Assembly (NCBI GenBank): GCA_035380045.1
Contig: DAOSWM010000010.1
Span: 1-64,000, forward strand
Direction of reading: 5' to 3'
DNA: 64,000 nt
DNA from: DAOSWM01 sp035380045
GTDB taxonomy: Bacteria > Bacteroidota > Bacteroidia > Bacteroidales > Tenuifilaceae
Made by a program: the position numbers and the translations under genes. Under the pieces are notes generated by a model, which worked only from the letters and a program-made list of their open reading frames with translations, did no database searches and was not told the DNA's origin. The stretch's first letter is position 1; each line of letters starts with the position of its first letter. Shown here in pieces: positions 34,881-44,900 of the stretch.

Positions 34881-36431
34881 CTATATACTCATCAACAACT
34901 TGCGCATGCTCACCTTCTCCTCCATAATTTCGCGAAGGCGCGAGGAGGGAACCCTTTCCTGCTCCATGGTATCGCGGTGGCGAATGGTAACCGTGTCGTC
35001 CTCGAGGGTTTGGTGGTCGATGGTAATGCAGAATGGTGTTCCAATGGCGTCGTGCCTGCGGTAACGTTTCCCTATGCTGTCCTTCTCCTCGTACTGGCAA
35101 GCAAAATCGAATTTCAGGTCGTCCATAATTTTGCGGGCTTTCTCGGGTAATCCATCCTTTTTTACCAGCGGGAAAACAGCAAGTTTTACAGGCGCGAGAG
35201 CAGGAGGAATTCGCAGAACAACGCGCTCGTCGGTGCCGCCGTCGTCCTTGGCAATTTTCTCCTCAGTGTATGCCGATGAGAGAATAAGCAGGAACGTACG
35301 GTCGAGACCAATTGAAGTTTCAACAACGTATGGTACGTAGCTTTCGTTGGTTTCGGGGTCGAAGTATTGTAATTTTTTGCCCGAGAATTTTTGGTGATTC
35401 CCCAAGTCGAAATCGGTGCGGGAGTGGATTCCTTCAACTTCTTTGAATCCGAATGGGAATTTGAATTCAACATCGGATGCAGCATTGGCGTAGTGTGCCA
35501 ACTTTTCGTGCTTGTGGAAACGGTACTTTTCGTCGCCCAAACCCATGGCTTTATGCCAACGCATGCGTTTTTCCATCCAGAACTCGTACCACTTCTTTTC
35601 TTCCCCTGGACGAACGAAGAACTGCATTTCCATTTGCTCGAACTCGCGCATACGGAAAATGAACTGGCGTGCCACAATCTCGTTGCGGAAAGCTTTTCCA
35701 ACCTGAGCAATGCCGAATGGTAGCTTCATGCGGCCGGTTTTTTGCACGTTGAGGTAGTTCACAAAAATTCCCTGAGCCGTTTCGGGGCGAAGGTAAATGG
35801 TGTTTGCTTCCTCGGTTACCGAACCAAGTTTTGTGTCGAACATAAGGTTGAACTGGCGCACATCGGTCCAGTTGCGCGAGCCAGAAATGGGGCAAACAAT
35901 TTCGCAATCCTCAATTATTTTTTTTACTTCAGGAAGATCGTTAGAGTCGAGGGCTTTAACCATGCGGGAATTTATGGTATCAATTTTTTCCTGAATTTCA
36001 AGAACCCTTCCGTTAGTTTGGCGATACATTTCCTCGTTGAAGCTTTCGCCAAAACGCTTAGCAGCTTTTTCGATTTCTTTATTTATTTTTTCTTCCTGCT
36101 TGGCAATCCATTCCTCAATAAGCACATCGGCACGGTAGCGCTTTTTGCTGTCCTTGTTGTCGATAAGCGGGTCGTTGAAGGCTCCAACGTGACCCGAGGC
36201 AACCCAGGTTTGCGGATGCATGAAAATAGCAGAGTCAAGTCCAACAATGTTTTCGTTAAGGCGGGTCATGGCTTCCCACCAGTAGCGGCGGATGTTGTTT
36301 TTCAGTTCAACACCGTTCTGGCCGTAATCGTAAACAGCGCTTAAACCGTCGTATATTTCGCTGCTCTGGAATACGAAACCGTACTCTTTGCAGTGTGCAA
36401 TAAGCTTCTTGAAGAGTTCCTCTTGTGTCAT
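34881..36431 (-). CDS. glyS: Glycyl-tRNA synthetase (homodimeric type)
   Basis: This 516-residue cytoplasmic class II synthetase charges tRNA-Gly. Class II motifs appear as IVGLDSAIFMHPQTWVASGH, AQGIFVNYLNV, GIAQVGKAFRNEI (motif 2) and ETSIGLDRTFLLIL (motif 3). The C-terminal anticodon-binding domain begins ALAPVKLAVFPLV. It is the single-chain alpha2 form as in archaea, eukaryotes and many bacteria, not the tetrameric GlyQ/GlyS form. A promoter is seen 48 bases upstream. Confidence 0.96.
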   Translation of the reverse strand: MTQEELFKKLIAHCKEYGFVFQSSEIYDGLSAVYDYGQNGVELKNNIRRYWWEAMTRLNENIVGLDSAIFMHPQTWVASGHVGAFNDPLIDNKDSKKRYRADVLIEEWIAKQEEKINKEIEKAAKRFGESFNEEMYRQTNGRVLEIQEKIDTINSRMVKALDSNDLPEVKKIIEDCEIVCPISGSRNWTDVRQFNLMFDTKLGSVTEEANTIYLRPETAQGIFVNYLNVQKTGRMKLPFGIAQVGKAFRNEIVARQFIFRMREFEQMEMQFFVRPGEEKKWYEFWMEKRMRWHKAMGLGDEKYRFHKHEKLAHYANAASDVEFKFPFGFKEVEGIHSRTDFDLGNHQKFSGKKLQYFDPETNESYVPYVVETSIGLDRTFLLILSSAYTEEKIAKDDGGTDERVVLRIPPALAPVKLAVFPLVKKDGLPEKARKIMDDLKFDFACQYEEKDSIGKRYRRHDAIGTPFCITIDHQTLEDDTVTIRHRDTMEQERVPSSRLREIMEEKVSMRKLLMSI

Positions 36432-36478
36432 TGTAAAATATTAATAAGTTATGTAATTGCAGTAGTGAAAATTGCCTC

Positions 36479-36510
36479 CAAAAATAGTTGATTTAATTCA
36501 AAGTACACAA
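36479..36510 (-). promoter_or_regulatory. Promoter of glyS
   Basis: On the minus strand TTG (36510-36508) is followed after 21 bases by TATTTTTG (36486-36479). The -7 box is an exact consensus match and the spacing equals that of the YfhO promoter. The leader would be about 40 bases. Confidence 0.5.
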
Positions 36511-36552
36511 TCATAATTTCATAGGTGTACACTAGGAAGTTCATTTAACTTT

Positions 36553-37536
36553 TCAGCTAATAATTTGTTGAACGGCAGTAAGGGTGAAAAGGGTAACTAA
36601 AATAATACTAGGCCAGTAGCGACTTCGCGAGGAGGCTAAAAATTGTGAAATTTGAAACGAAACGGGTATGGCAATAATATAAATATTTTCAAAAGAGCAT
36701 GTTGGAAGAACGAATACTGATACGACTGAAATTAGAGAGAACCAGATAAGTATTCCATGAAACTTTCTGATGTTTATTTTTTGGAGCTGAAGCATATTTA
36801 GTAGGTAGGCTAAAGAAATAACTATAATAACTCCAATTATTGCTATATGTATGTATGTGAAAGCGTTATGGTTGGGTTGTGTGTTGCTGTTAAGTGCTGA
36901 CTTGATTATCTCAACAGGAGCCGCCGGATTGCTCATCCATAAATAATGATATATGAATACAAAGAACCAGGGTGTTATGAACCCAGTTACTGGAATTAAC
37001 CAGAAACGGTAATTTAAAGTGCCAGTAATAAGTAAAGATATAAAGAGTACTAACATGAACGTTGTTGCTGATATGTAGAATAACGATGCCAGCGCACAGT
37101 AGAATCCAGCCATAAAAATGCTGTTGTGCGGTTTTTTTGTTTCGTAAATTTGGAAAGTATGGTTTAGCGCAAGGGCTAAAAAGAATGATGCAAAAAGTGC
37201 AGGGTTTAACCCTTGAAAAACCGGGAAACTTGCTGTAAGCAAAATGAAGATTAATGCAGGGAAGTATGTTCTGCTCCTAATTAGTATAAACTTTGAGCTG
37301 AGTTGAACTAAGTAAAAAGAAGTAATCATCATAACAGCAAAACTGATAATTTTGCCGAGCAATCTGTTTTCGCCCAGGTGCCTGAAAATCAAATCAAAAA
37401 AAGGCATCTGGTTTGTGTTTAAAGCAATGGTATTTACAGTTAAACCAAGAAACGGTTTAAGCCAAAGCAGAATACCAATTCCAATAATTGTAGCAAGAAC
37501 CAGCGGTAAAGGCCTTTTGAAGAAGTTGATAATCAT
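36553..37536 (-). CDS. DUF6427-type polytopic membrane protein
   Basis: This 327-residue protein consists almost entirely of about ten hydrophobic helices with short loops, opening with MIINFFKRPLPLVLATIIG. It resembles the DUF6427 family of Bacteroidota membrane proteins. It lies 14 bases after purD on the same strand. No catalytic motif is evident. The gene looks more AT-rich than purD, which is partly due to hydrophobic codons. Confidence 0.75.
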   Translation of the reverse strand: MIINFFKRPLPLVLATIIGIGILLWLKPFLGLTVNTIALNTNQMPFFDLIFRHLGENRLLGKIISFAVMMITSFYLVQLSSKFILIRSRTYFPALIFILLTASFPVFQGLNPALFASFFLALALNHTFQIYETKKPHNSIFMAGFYCALASLFYISATTFMLVLFISLLITGTLNYRFWLIPVTGFITPWFFVFIYHYLWMSNPAAPVEIIKSALNSNTQPNHNAFTYIHIAIIGVIIVISLAYLLNMLQLQKINIRKFHGILIWFSLISVVSVFVLPTCSFENIYIIAIPVSFQISQFLASSRSRYWPSIILVTLFTLTAVQQIIS

Positions 37537-37550
37537 TGATTAGAAATTTA

Positions 37551-38828
37551 TTATTTAAGCAAATCCTGTCCAATGTCCTTTCTGTAATACATCCCATTAA
37601 AATCAACGCTCTTTGCTGTTGTATAAGCTTTTTCAAGCGAGCTGGTTAAGCTGTCCGACATGCCAACGGCTGCAAAAACTCTACCTCCGGAAGTTTCCAA
37701 CTTCCCATCTGCCTGAAGTTTCGTCCCAGCATGGAAAAGAAGGGTTTTAGGAGGAGGACAGGTTTTCGTAATTTCCCTGCCTTTTGAGTAGCTTCCCGGG
37801 TATCCCTCGGAGACTAGAATAACCGCAGAAACACAATTGTTATTAAACTCTATCTTTGCGTTTGTTAGTTCCCCTTTCGATGCTAAAACAAGTAACTCCA
37901 GAAAATCAGACTTAATGCGTGGCATTACAACCTGCGTTTCGGGGTCGCCCATACGAGCGTTGTACTCAATTACAAAGGGATTGCCATTAACATTCATCAA
38001 CCCAACAAAAATGAAACCTAGGTAAGGAATTCCTTCGGATTTTAGCCCGGCGACGGTTGGTTTTACAATTCTTTCCTCAACCTTTTTCATGAATGTTTCA
38101 TTGGCAAACGGAACCGGTGAAACCGACCCCATGCCACCAGTGTTGGGACCGGTATCGCCCTCGCCAATTCTTTTGTAATCTTTTGCTTCAGGTAGAATAA
38201 CGTACGATTCACCATCGGTGAGAACAAAAACAGAAAGTTCTATTCCAGTTAAAAACTCTTCAATTACAACTGTTTCACCAGCTTTGCCGAATTTCCCTTC
38301 AAAAAAATCATTCAAACTTCGTTTCGCTTCCTCAATTTTATCGCAGATAATTACGCCTTTGCCCGCTGCTAACCCATCGGCTTTCAAAACGTATGGAGGT
38401 TTTAGCGACTCAAGAAAACTATGCGCAGCATCCTTTTCGCCTGCAGTAAAACTTTTGTATGCTGCGGTTGGAATCCCGTGGCGAACCATAAACCCCTTGG
38501 CAAAATCCTTACTTCCTTCGAGCATGGCTCCGGCTTTGCACGGACCGATTACCGGAATATGCTTCAACAAATCGTCATTCAGAAAAAAATCGTGAATTCC
38601 GTTAACCAGTGGATCTTCGGGGCCAACAACAACAAGTTCAATGCTCTTGCCGAGAACAACTTCCTTTACCCTTTCAAAATCCAGCGGATTGATGTCGATG
38701 TTAATACCAATTTCTGAGGTTCCGGGATTCCCCGGTGCAATGTATAGCGTGTCGAGTAACCGACTTTGAAATAGTTTCCATGCTATTGCATGCTCTCTTC
38801 CGCCTGAACCAATTAGTAGAACATTCAT
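37551..38828 (-). CDS. purD: Phosphoribosylamine-glycine ligase
   Basis: From the ATG at 38828 this 425-residue cytoplasmic ATP-grasp enzyme joins glycine to phosphoribosylamine in purine synthesis. It begins MNVLLIGSGGREHAIAWK. The ATP-grasp core shows YVLKADGLAAGKGVII, EEFLTGIELSVFVL and YNARMGDPETQVVMPR, with the GEGDTGPNTGGMGSVSP loop. The upstream frame extension to 38873 does not fit the family and is rejected. It is followed by the DUF6427 gene. Confidence 0.96.
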   Translation of the reverse strand: MNVLLIGSGGREHAIAWKLFQSRLLDTLYIAPGNPGTSEIGINIDINPLDFERVKEVVLGKSIELVVVGPEDPLVNGIHDFFLNDDLLKHIPVIGPCKAGAMLEGSKDFAKGFMVRHGIPTAAYKSFTAGEKDAAHSFLESLKPPYVLKADGLAAGKGVIICDKIEEAKRSLNDFFEGKFGKAGETVVIEEFLTGIELSVFVLTDGESYVILPEAKDYKRIGEGDTGPNTGGMGSVSPVPFANETFMKKVEERIVKPTVAGLKSEGIPYLGFIFVGLMNVNGNPFVIEYNARMGDPETQVVMPRIKSDFLELLVLASKGELTNAKIEFNNNCVSAVILVSEGYPGSYSKGREITKTCPPPKTLLFHAGTKLQADGKLETSGGRVFAAVGMSDSLTSSLEKAYTTAKSVDFNGMYYRKDIGQDLLK

Positions 38829-38896
38829 AATTAATGAGAAGTGGTTTTGAATTCGAGCATAAAAATAACCCATTACTACGTGATAGCAATGGGTAA

Positions 38897-38931
38897 AAAG
38901 AGAAAAGGGACAAACTGTCCCTTTTCTCTTT
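38897..38931 (-). terminator. Strong terminator after the giant surface protein gene
   Basis: AAAGAGAAAAGGGACA (38897-38912) and TGTCCCTTTTCTCTTT (38916-38931) form a perfect 16-bp stem with a 3-base loop, 13 bases past the stop of the gene at 38945. A weaker hairpin (ACCCATT/AATGGGT, around 38869-38894) lies next to it before purD. Confidence 0.82.
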
Positions 38932-38944
38932 GATTAATAGCGCA

Positions 38945-41900
38945 TTACTTTACAATTAATTTTTTGGTAACGGAGTATTTACCGTCGCTTACGGTGATAA
39001 TGTAAACGCCTTTGGCGTTGTTGCCAATATCAATGAAATCAATGAATTTATTTGCAATTTGCTTGTAATCATTTCTGATTATTTGCTGTCCAACGCTGTT
39101 GAAAACTGAAACGCTTACTTTTTCGGCATTAAATCCATCGAGCGAGATAAAGAATTTTCCGGAGGAAGGATTTGGGTATATGCTCATTGTCCATGGAGTA
39201 TCCGTGTTAATTCCAACTGTGCCAACGCTTACAACTGCGCTGTCGCGCAAAGTGCAGCCATACTCATTGGTAACTTCAACCCAGATATCGAATACACCCG
39301 TACCCCATGTTTCGCCATCGAAGAGGTAGGTTTGCTCTGTTGACTCATCGAACCATAGGTAGGAGGCAAAGCCTTCGCCCGCATCGAATGTGAAGCTTCC
39401 GGTAAGCGAGAGGTAAACGGTATCCGTTGGGAGTGAAGTTTCTGGCAATGGGTTTACAACAACCTCTAGCTCGTTGCTAATTCCGGGGCAACCATTCACT
39501 ATAACCCCAACCGAGTACAATCCTGCTTCGGTTGCGGTAAAGGTAGCGTTCGTTTCGCCCTCAATGGGCGAATCGTATTGAAACCACTGGTATGCATCTG
39601 CAGAAATATCAACTGAAAATTCTATAGCAATTTCATCACCAGAGCAGTAGGTAAGACTATTTTCGGTGGAAATGGTTGGTAAAGGAGTTGGGTTAACCAA
39701 AATTTCCATCTCGTTGCTAACACCAGAACAGCCGTTTACAGTTACTTCAACAGAGTAGATTCCAGCAGAGGAGGTTGTAAGAGTTGAACTGGTTTCGCCG
39801 TCGATAGGAGTTTCTCCAATAAACCATTGGTAAGTTGCATCAGCAATATCAACCGTAAACTCAACCGAAATTTCATCGCCTTCGCAGTATGTTAGCGCAT
39901 TTGAAGTTGAGATTGTTGGAAGAGGTAAAGGATTTACAACAATTTCCATCTCGTTGCTAACACCAGAACAGCCGTTTACAGTTACTTCAACAGAGTAGAT
40001 TCCAGCAGAGGAGGTTGTAAGAGTTGAACTGGTTTCGCCGTCGATAGGAGTTTCTCCAATAAACCATTGGTAAGTAGCATCGGGAATATCAACAGTGAAC
40101 GTAACCGAAATTTCATCGCCTTCGCAGTATGTTAGCTCATCGCTTGTTGCGATAGTTGGAACTGGCAGAGGATTAACGACTACCTCAATTTCGTTCGAAG
40201 TTGCCGAGCATCCGTTTACGGTTACTTCTACAGAATAGCTTCCGGCCGAAGTTACTGTGAAAGTATTTCCGGTTGCGCCTGATATTTCTTCAGTTCCCTT
40301 GAACCATCTGTAGGTTCCATCGGATGGCGTTGCTGTGAGCGCAACGCTTACGTCATCGCCCTCACAGTAGGTTAGCGCATCGTTTGTTGAAATTGAGGCA
40401 TCGGGAAGAGTATTAACAACAATTTCTTTTCCTTCAGAAATACTTGAACAACCATTAACAGTAACTTCAACTGTATAAATTCCTGGAGTTGTTGCTTGTA
40501 GCGTTTCGCCGGATTCGCCATCGAGAATGATATCATTTTTAAACCAGGTGTAGGTTCCGTCGGAAGGCGAAGCGGTGAGTAATACATCAATAACATCCCC
40601 TTCGCAGAAGGTTAACTCGCTGGTTGTTGAAATTGCTGCATCGGGTAAAGGATTTACGGTAACTGTTGTAAAGTCAGATTCCTGCGCTTCACAACCACCG
40701 CTCTTCACAACTGCACGGAAATGGGTTGTTTGGGTTAACACATCGCTTGTGTAGGTTTCTTCAGTGTTTTCTATGTCAATCCAATCCAGCTCGTTAAAAG
40801 AGTGTTGCCATTTGATAATATCTCCAGTGTAACCGGAAAGTGTTAGCACTCCGCTTGTTTCACCTTCGCAGATTGTTGTTCCGCCGGAAACTGCGCCACC
40901 AACTGTTGGTGGGCTTATGGTAACTTCAGTGTAATCGGAAATTGCTTCATCGCAAACACCGCTCTTTACAGCTGCTCTAAATCGGGTTACTTCAGTTAAT
41001 GGACCGCTAGTGTAAGTTTCGAGCGTGTTGTCGATTGTTGTCCATGTATCAAATGGTGAAACTGAACTCTCCCAGCGAACTACATCGCCAGTATGGCCCG
41101 TAAGCGTAAGCAGCTCACTGGTTTGTCCCGAACAAACAGAGGTTCCGCCGGAAACTGCTCCGCCAACTGATGGAGGATTAACTGTAACGGTTGTGTATTC
41201 TGATGTAGCTTCGCTACAAGGTCCACTCTGGACAACCGCTCTGAAGTGAGTTGTTTGGGTGAGAACTTCGCTCGTGTAGGATGTTTCTGTGTTTGCAATT
41301 TCTATCCAGTCGGTTTCGTTCTCGGAGAATTCCCAGCGAACCACGTCGCCAACATTTCCGCTAAGCGTTAGCTCGCTGCTAGTGTTGCCAGAACAAATGG
41401 TTGTTCCGCCAGAAACTGAACCGCCAACAGAGAGAGGTAATACAGCAACTTCGGTGTAATCGGAATTTTGCTCATCGCAAACGCCACTCTTCACAACAGC
41501 CCTGAATCGGGTTGTATCGGTCAGTGCTTCACTGGTGTATGTGGTTTGGGTATTTTCGATAGTTGTCCATGTGTCGAATGGTGAAACCGAACTTTCCCAC
41601 CGAACTACATCGCCAACGTTACCGGAAAGTGTAAGCAATTCGCTGGTTTGGCCGTAGCAAATTTCTGAACCACCTGAAACAATTCCGCCAACCGTAGTTG
41701 GTGAAACGGCAACTTCAACGGACTCAGTTGCAAACTCATTGCAGAGGCCGTAATCTAAAATTACTCTGAAAAGGGTGTTCTCTTCAAGCGGATCGCTGGT
41801 ATAGGTTTCGAGCAGGTGTGCAATTTCTGTCCACTCGGTAAAAGGCGAAACAGAACTTTCCCAGCGAACAATGGTTCCAGAGTAATCGGAAAGTGTAAGC

Positions 41901-44900
41901 AGTCCGCTTGGTGAACCGTAGCAAACCTCATCGAACTCTGCTGCCGGAGCAGCAAAAGGAACGGTAGTAAACTCAAATGCTCCCAAATCGGGGAACGAAG
42001 CGTCGCGGGTAACATCATCGAAGTCGGTTGTTACCTCAGCAATTGGTGTTCCAACGCCATCCAGCGGGCAGTTCATGTTGTTTATCAACCTTAAGTCGGT
42101 ATCGGAAGTGAAGTAAGGCAACAGGTTTAGGCTGTTAGCATCCTTGCCAGTGCCGGTTTGCCAGTTTGTCAGAGTGGTGCGCACAAAGGTGATAAAGCCA
42201 ATGGCTGTGGGAGCGTGGTAGTTATTATAGTTTATGTTGGTAAAAACTGTTTTCGAAGCTCCACAGTACACAGCATAGCGTGTTCCAATGGTTTGTGAGT
42301 TAACTATTATGTTATTTCGAACATCAAGAGAACTGGCTGCAGTTATTGTCGATGAAATGTTTAATCCAGCTGTTCTGGAATTAGTGCTAGTTTGGTTGGT
42401 ATTTAAATGTATTGTGTTGTAGTAAATTCCATACCCACCGCCATTAGTGATTACAATTCCATATCCATTTCTGCCAACATCCCAGTCGCTGTATCCATAC
42501 GATGCAATATCAGAAATAACGTTGTTGAAAACTTTAATGTTTGAGGATGTGTTGGATGAGTTGACCCATATACCATTGCTACCATAACCAGGCAATAGGG
42601 TATTTTTTATGTCCCGAATTTCATTTCCAGTAATATTCCCATTAATACTGGCACCAGAGATTTTTATTCCCGATGAAGTTGCTGTAGTCCCAGATTCTAC
42701 TCCAATAATTCTATTGTTATTAACGCTGAAATTTGAAGTATTTTCAACAGAAATAGCGTTTGTGTGAATTTTATTTTCAGAAATTGTAGAGCCAATCTCG
42801 TTGTTTGAAATATTAATCTGACTGGAATTCCCTTTTACCTGAATGCCATAAAGTAACTTCGAAATGTTACAGTTTAATACTTCAGAATTGCTAACGCCAT
42901 CGAGAGTAATACCGTAGCCGGCAGAAGAAGCGCCTCCTATTCCGATTAAATTTCTGAAAGAAAGATTTTCTAAACCATTGTTGGATAGAATAATTCCGCT
43001 CGATGCCCCTGTTCCGTTATTGGTTATTGTTAAATCTCTAGTAGCTCCTTCAACGGTGTTCGACCCATCAATCCCAAAGTTGTTGGTATTGATTACAAAA
43101 ATTGGATTATCACTGTCTCCAATAATTTCGGGTGTAATTCCTGCGCTGGGCTTAATGGTTACGAAGTTGTCCTGATTTGAGTTGAGAATTTCGTTTACTG
43201 TAATTGGGAAAACCTCAGCAGTGGAGTAATTCTCGTCGGAAAGCATGAAGTTAACAGGTGCGCTAACTCCAACAAGGTTAAGGTCGGCAATGGCTTCAGT
43301 AATAGTAGTGTAATCGCCACTAGCTCCAACTAAATAAGTTCCTGATAGGAATGAACGAATAATCCTGCTCCCCGCAGGAGCAGAAACCGAAGGATTATAT
43401 GGAACTCCTCCAGCAGTTATGCTTGTACATTCTGCGTCAACGGTATTCTTGTCAGTAGCGTTTTCGGAAATATCGTAAACCAGCCAGAAGTAGTTGGTTC
43501 CCTCCAGAAGATCCTGCGAAGGATTTATGCTGAATGTACTTCCGGGCGATGAGATGGTTGCGCCAACCTGAACATCGGTTGAAAAAGTAGAACTTGTTCC
43601 GGTGTAGAAAAGTTTTGCGCTGGCAATATCGGTTAAATCCGAAGAGCCGTTAGTGCTAAAATCAATATTAGAAACCTGCAGGGCAGGTGAGTTACCTGAT
43701 GTTACAATTTCTATTTCAAGGATTAGCTGGTCGGTTTCCCCTGTCATAACAATGCTCAAATCAGGCTGAGTGGTATTTGATGATTGGTAAACCTGCGATA
43801 CCTGCTTAACACCAATAGCAAAATAACCAAGTTCGGTTATTACATTCGATAAAATGGAATTTCCATCAGGTTGGTCTGTGCTAACCAAATCGTATACTCC
43901 AGCTAATGTTGACGATTCCGCTAAACCGCTTTCGGTAGTTAAAGTGGGATTATCCTGAGTTACCCGAACGGCGGTATTTGTAAAGTTTTCGGCTCCGGAG
44001 ATGATTTCGGTTTTCCAGTATCTGTTCTGTAAACTACCTTCCTGAATGTTCGTGCCAGCAGTTCCACCAGAATTCTCGTCAAAAACCTCGGCCTTAATAA
44101 CAACGTTCCCTCCAGCGGATGTTGTTGGGTTGACCAGCTCAAGAAAACAATTTTCACTCTTTTTTATGGGGAACAGGTATGTTTGTCCAGCCTCCAACGA
44201 ATTCGGAAGGGTAAGGGCCATAGGTCCTTTTAAAAACCCAGAGTTTCCTGAGTTGATAATTAAGTCCGTTGTTTGGGTTCCTGAAATAGTAGGGTAGAAA
44301 AATTCTGTGGTAATTAAGTTCCCTGTATTTGATGAAGAAAAACTCAACTTGCCAACTGTAGCTTGTTTCCCGAAGGTAACATCAACATTTGAAGAAATTT
44401 CAAGGGTTCCGGTAAGTATGTCGGGTAGTTCGAACCCTGTAGTGAATGGCTCAAGTGCCGTTGAGTAAACAATGTTGTAGGTTGATTCCGTGCTAATTGT
44501 TGGAGCCTGATCAAATGAACCAGCAATGTAAGAAGAGTTGCCACCTTTTTGAACTAGTGGGAAAGAACCCGCTCCGTTTCCTAACGTAATGTTGTTTGAA
44601 CCAGATAAAATTCCGTTTAGCAAGTTTACTCTGTTGATTACCAAGGTGGAGTTAAGTGTAACACCCGAAGGGTTTGATATAGCAACACCAGCAAAAGGAG
44701 TGGTTGCATCTCCAATGGTTCCTGTACCAGTTAGGTTTTGTGATCCGTGAGCACCAATAAATGTTAACAGATTAGAGCCCGTTGATGAAGTATTTGTGAT
44801 TAATCCATCGTTTTGAATGTTACCAGTATTGCTGGGGTTTCCAATAAGTTGAATCGTGTAACTTTTGGTATTTAGTATTGCTCCGGCGTTAATCGTAATA

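Noticed and set aside
35742..36344. A 200-codon open frame on the plus strand
   Set aside because: It is antisense to glyS, a well-conserved gene, and shows no motif of its own.
40660..41960. A CRISPR or satellite array
   Set aside because: The repeat period is about 264 bases and in frame; it encodes protein repeats and has no spacer structure.
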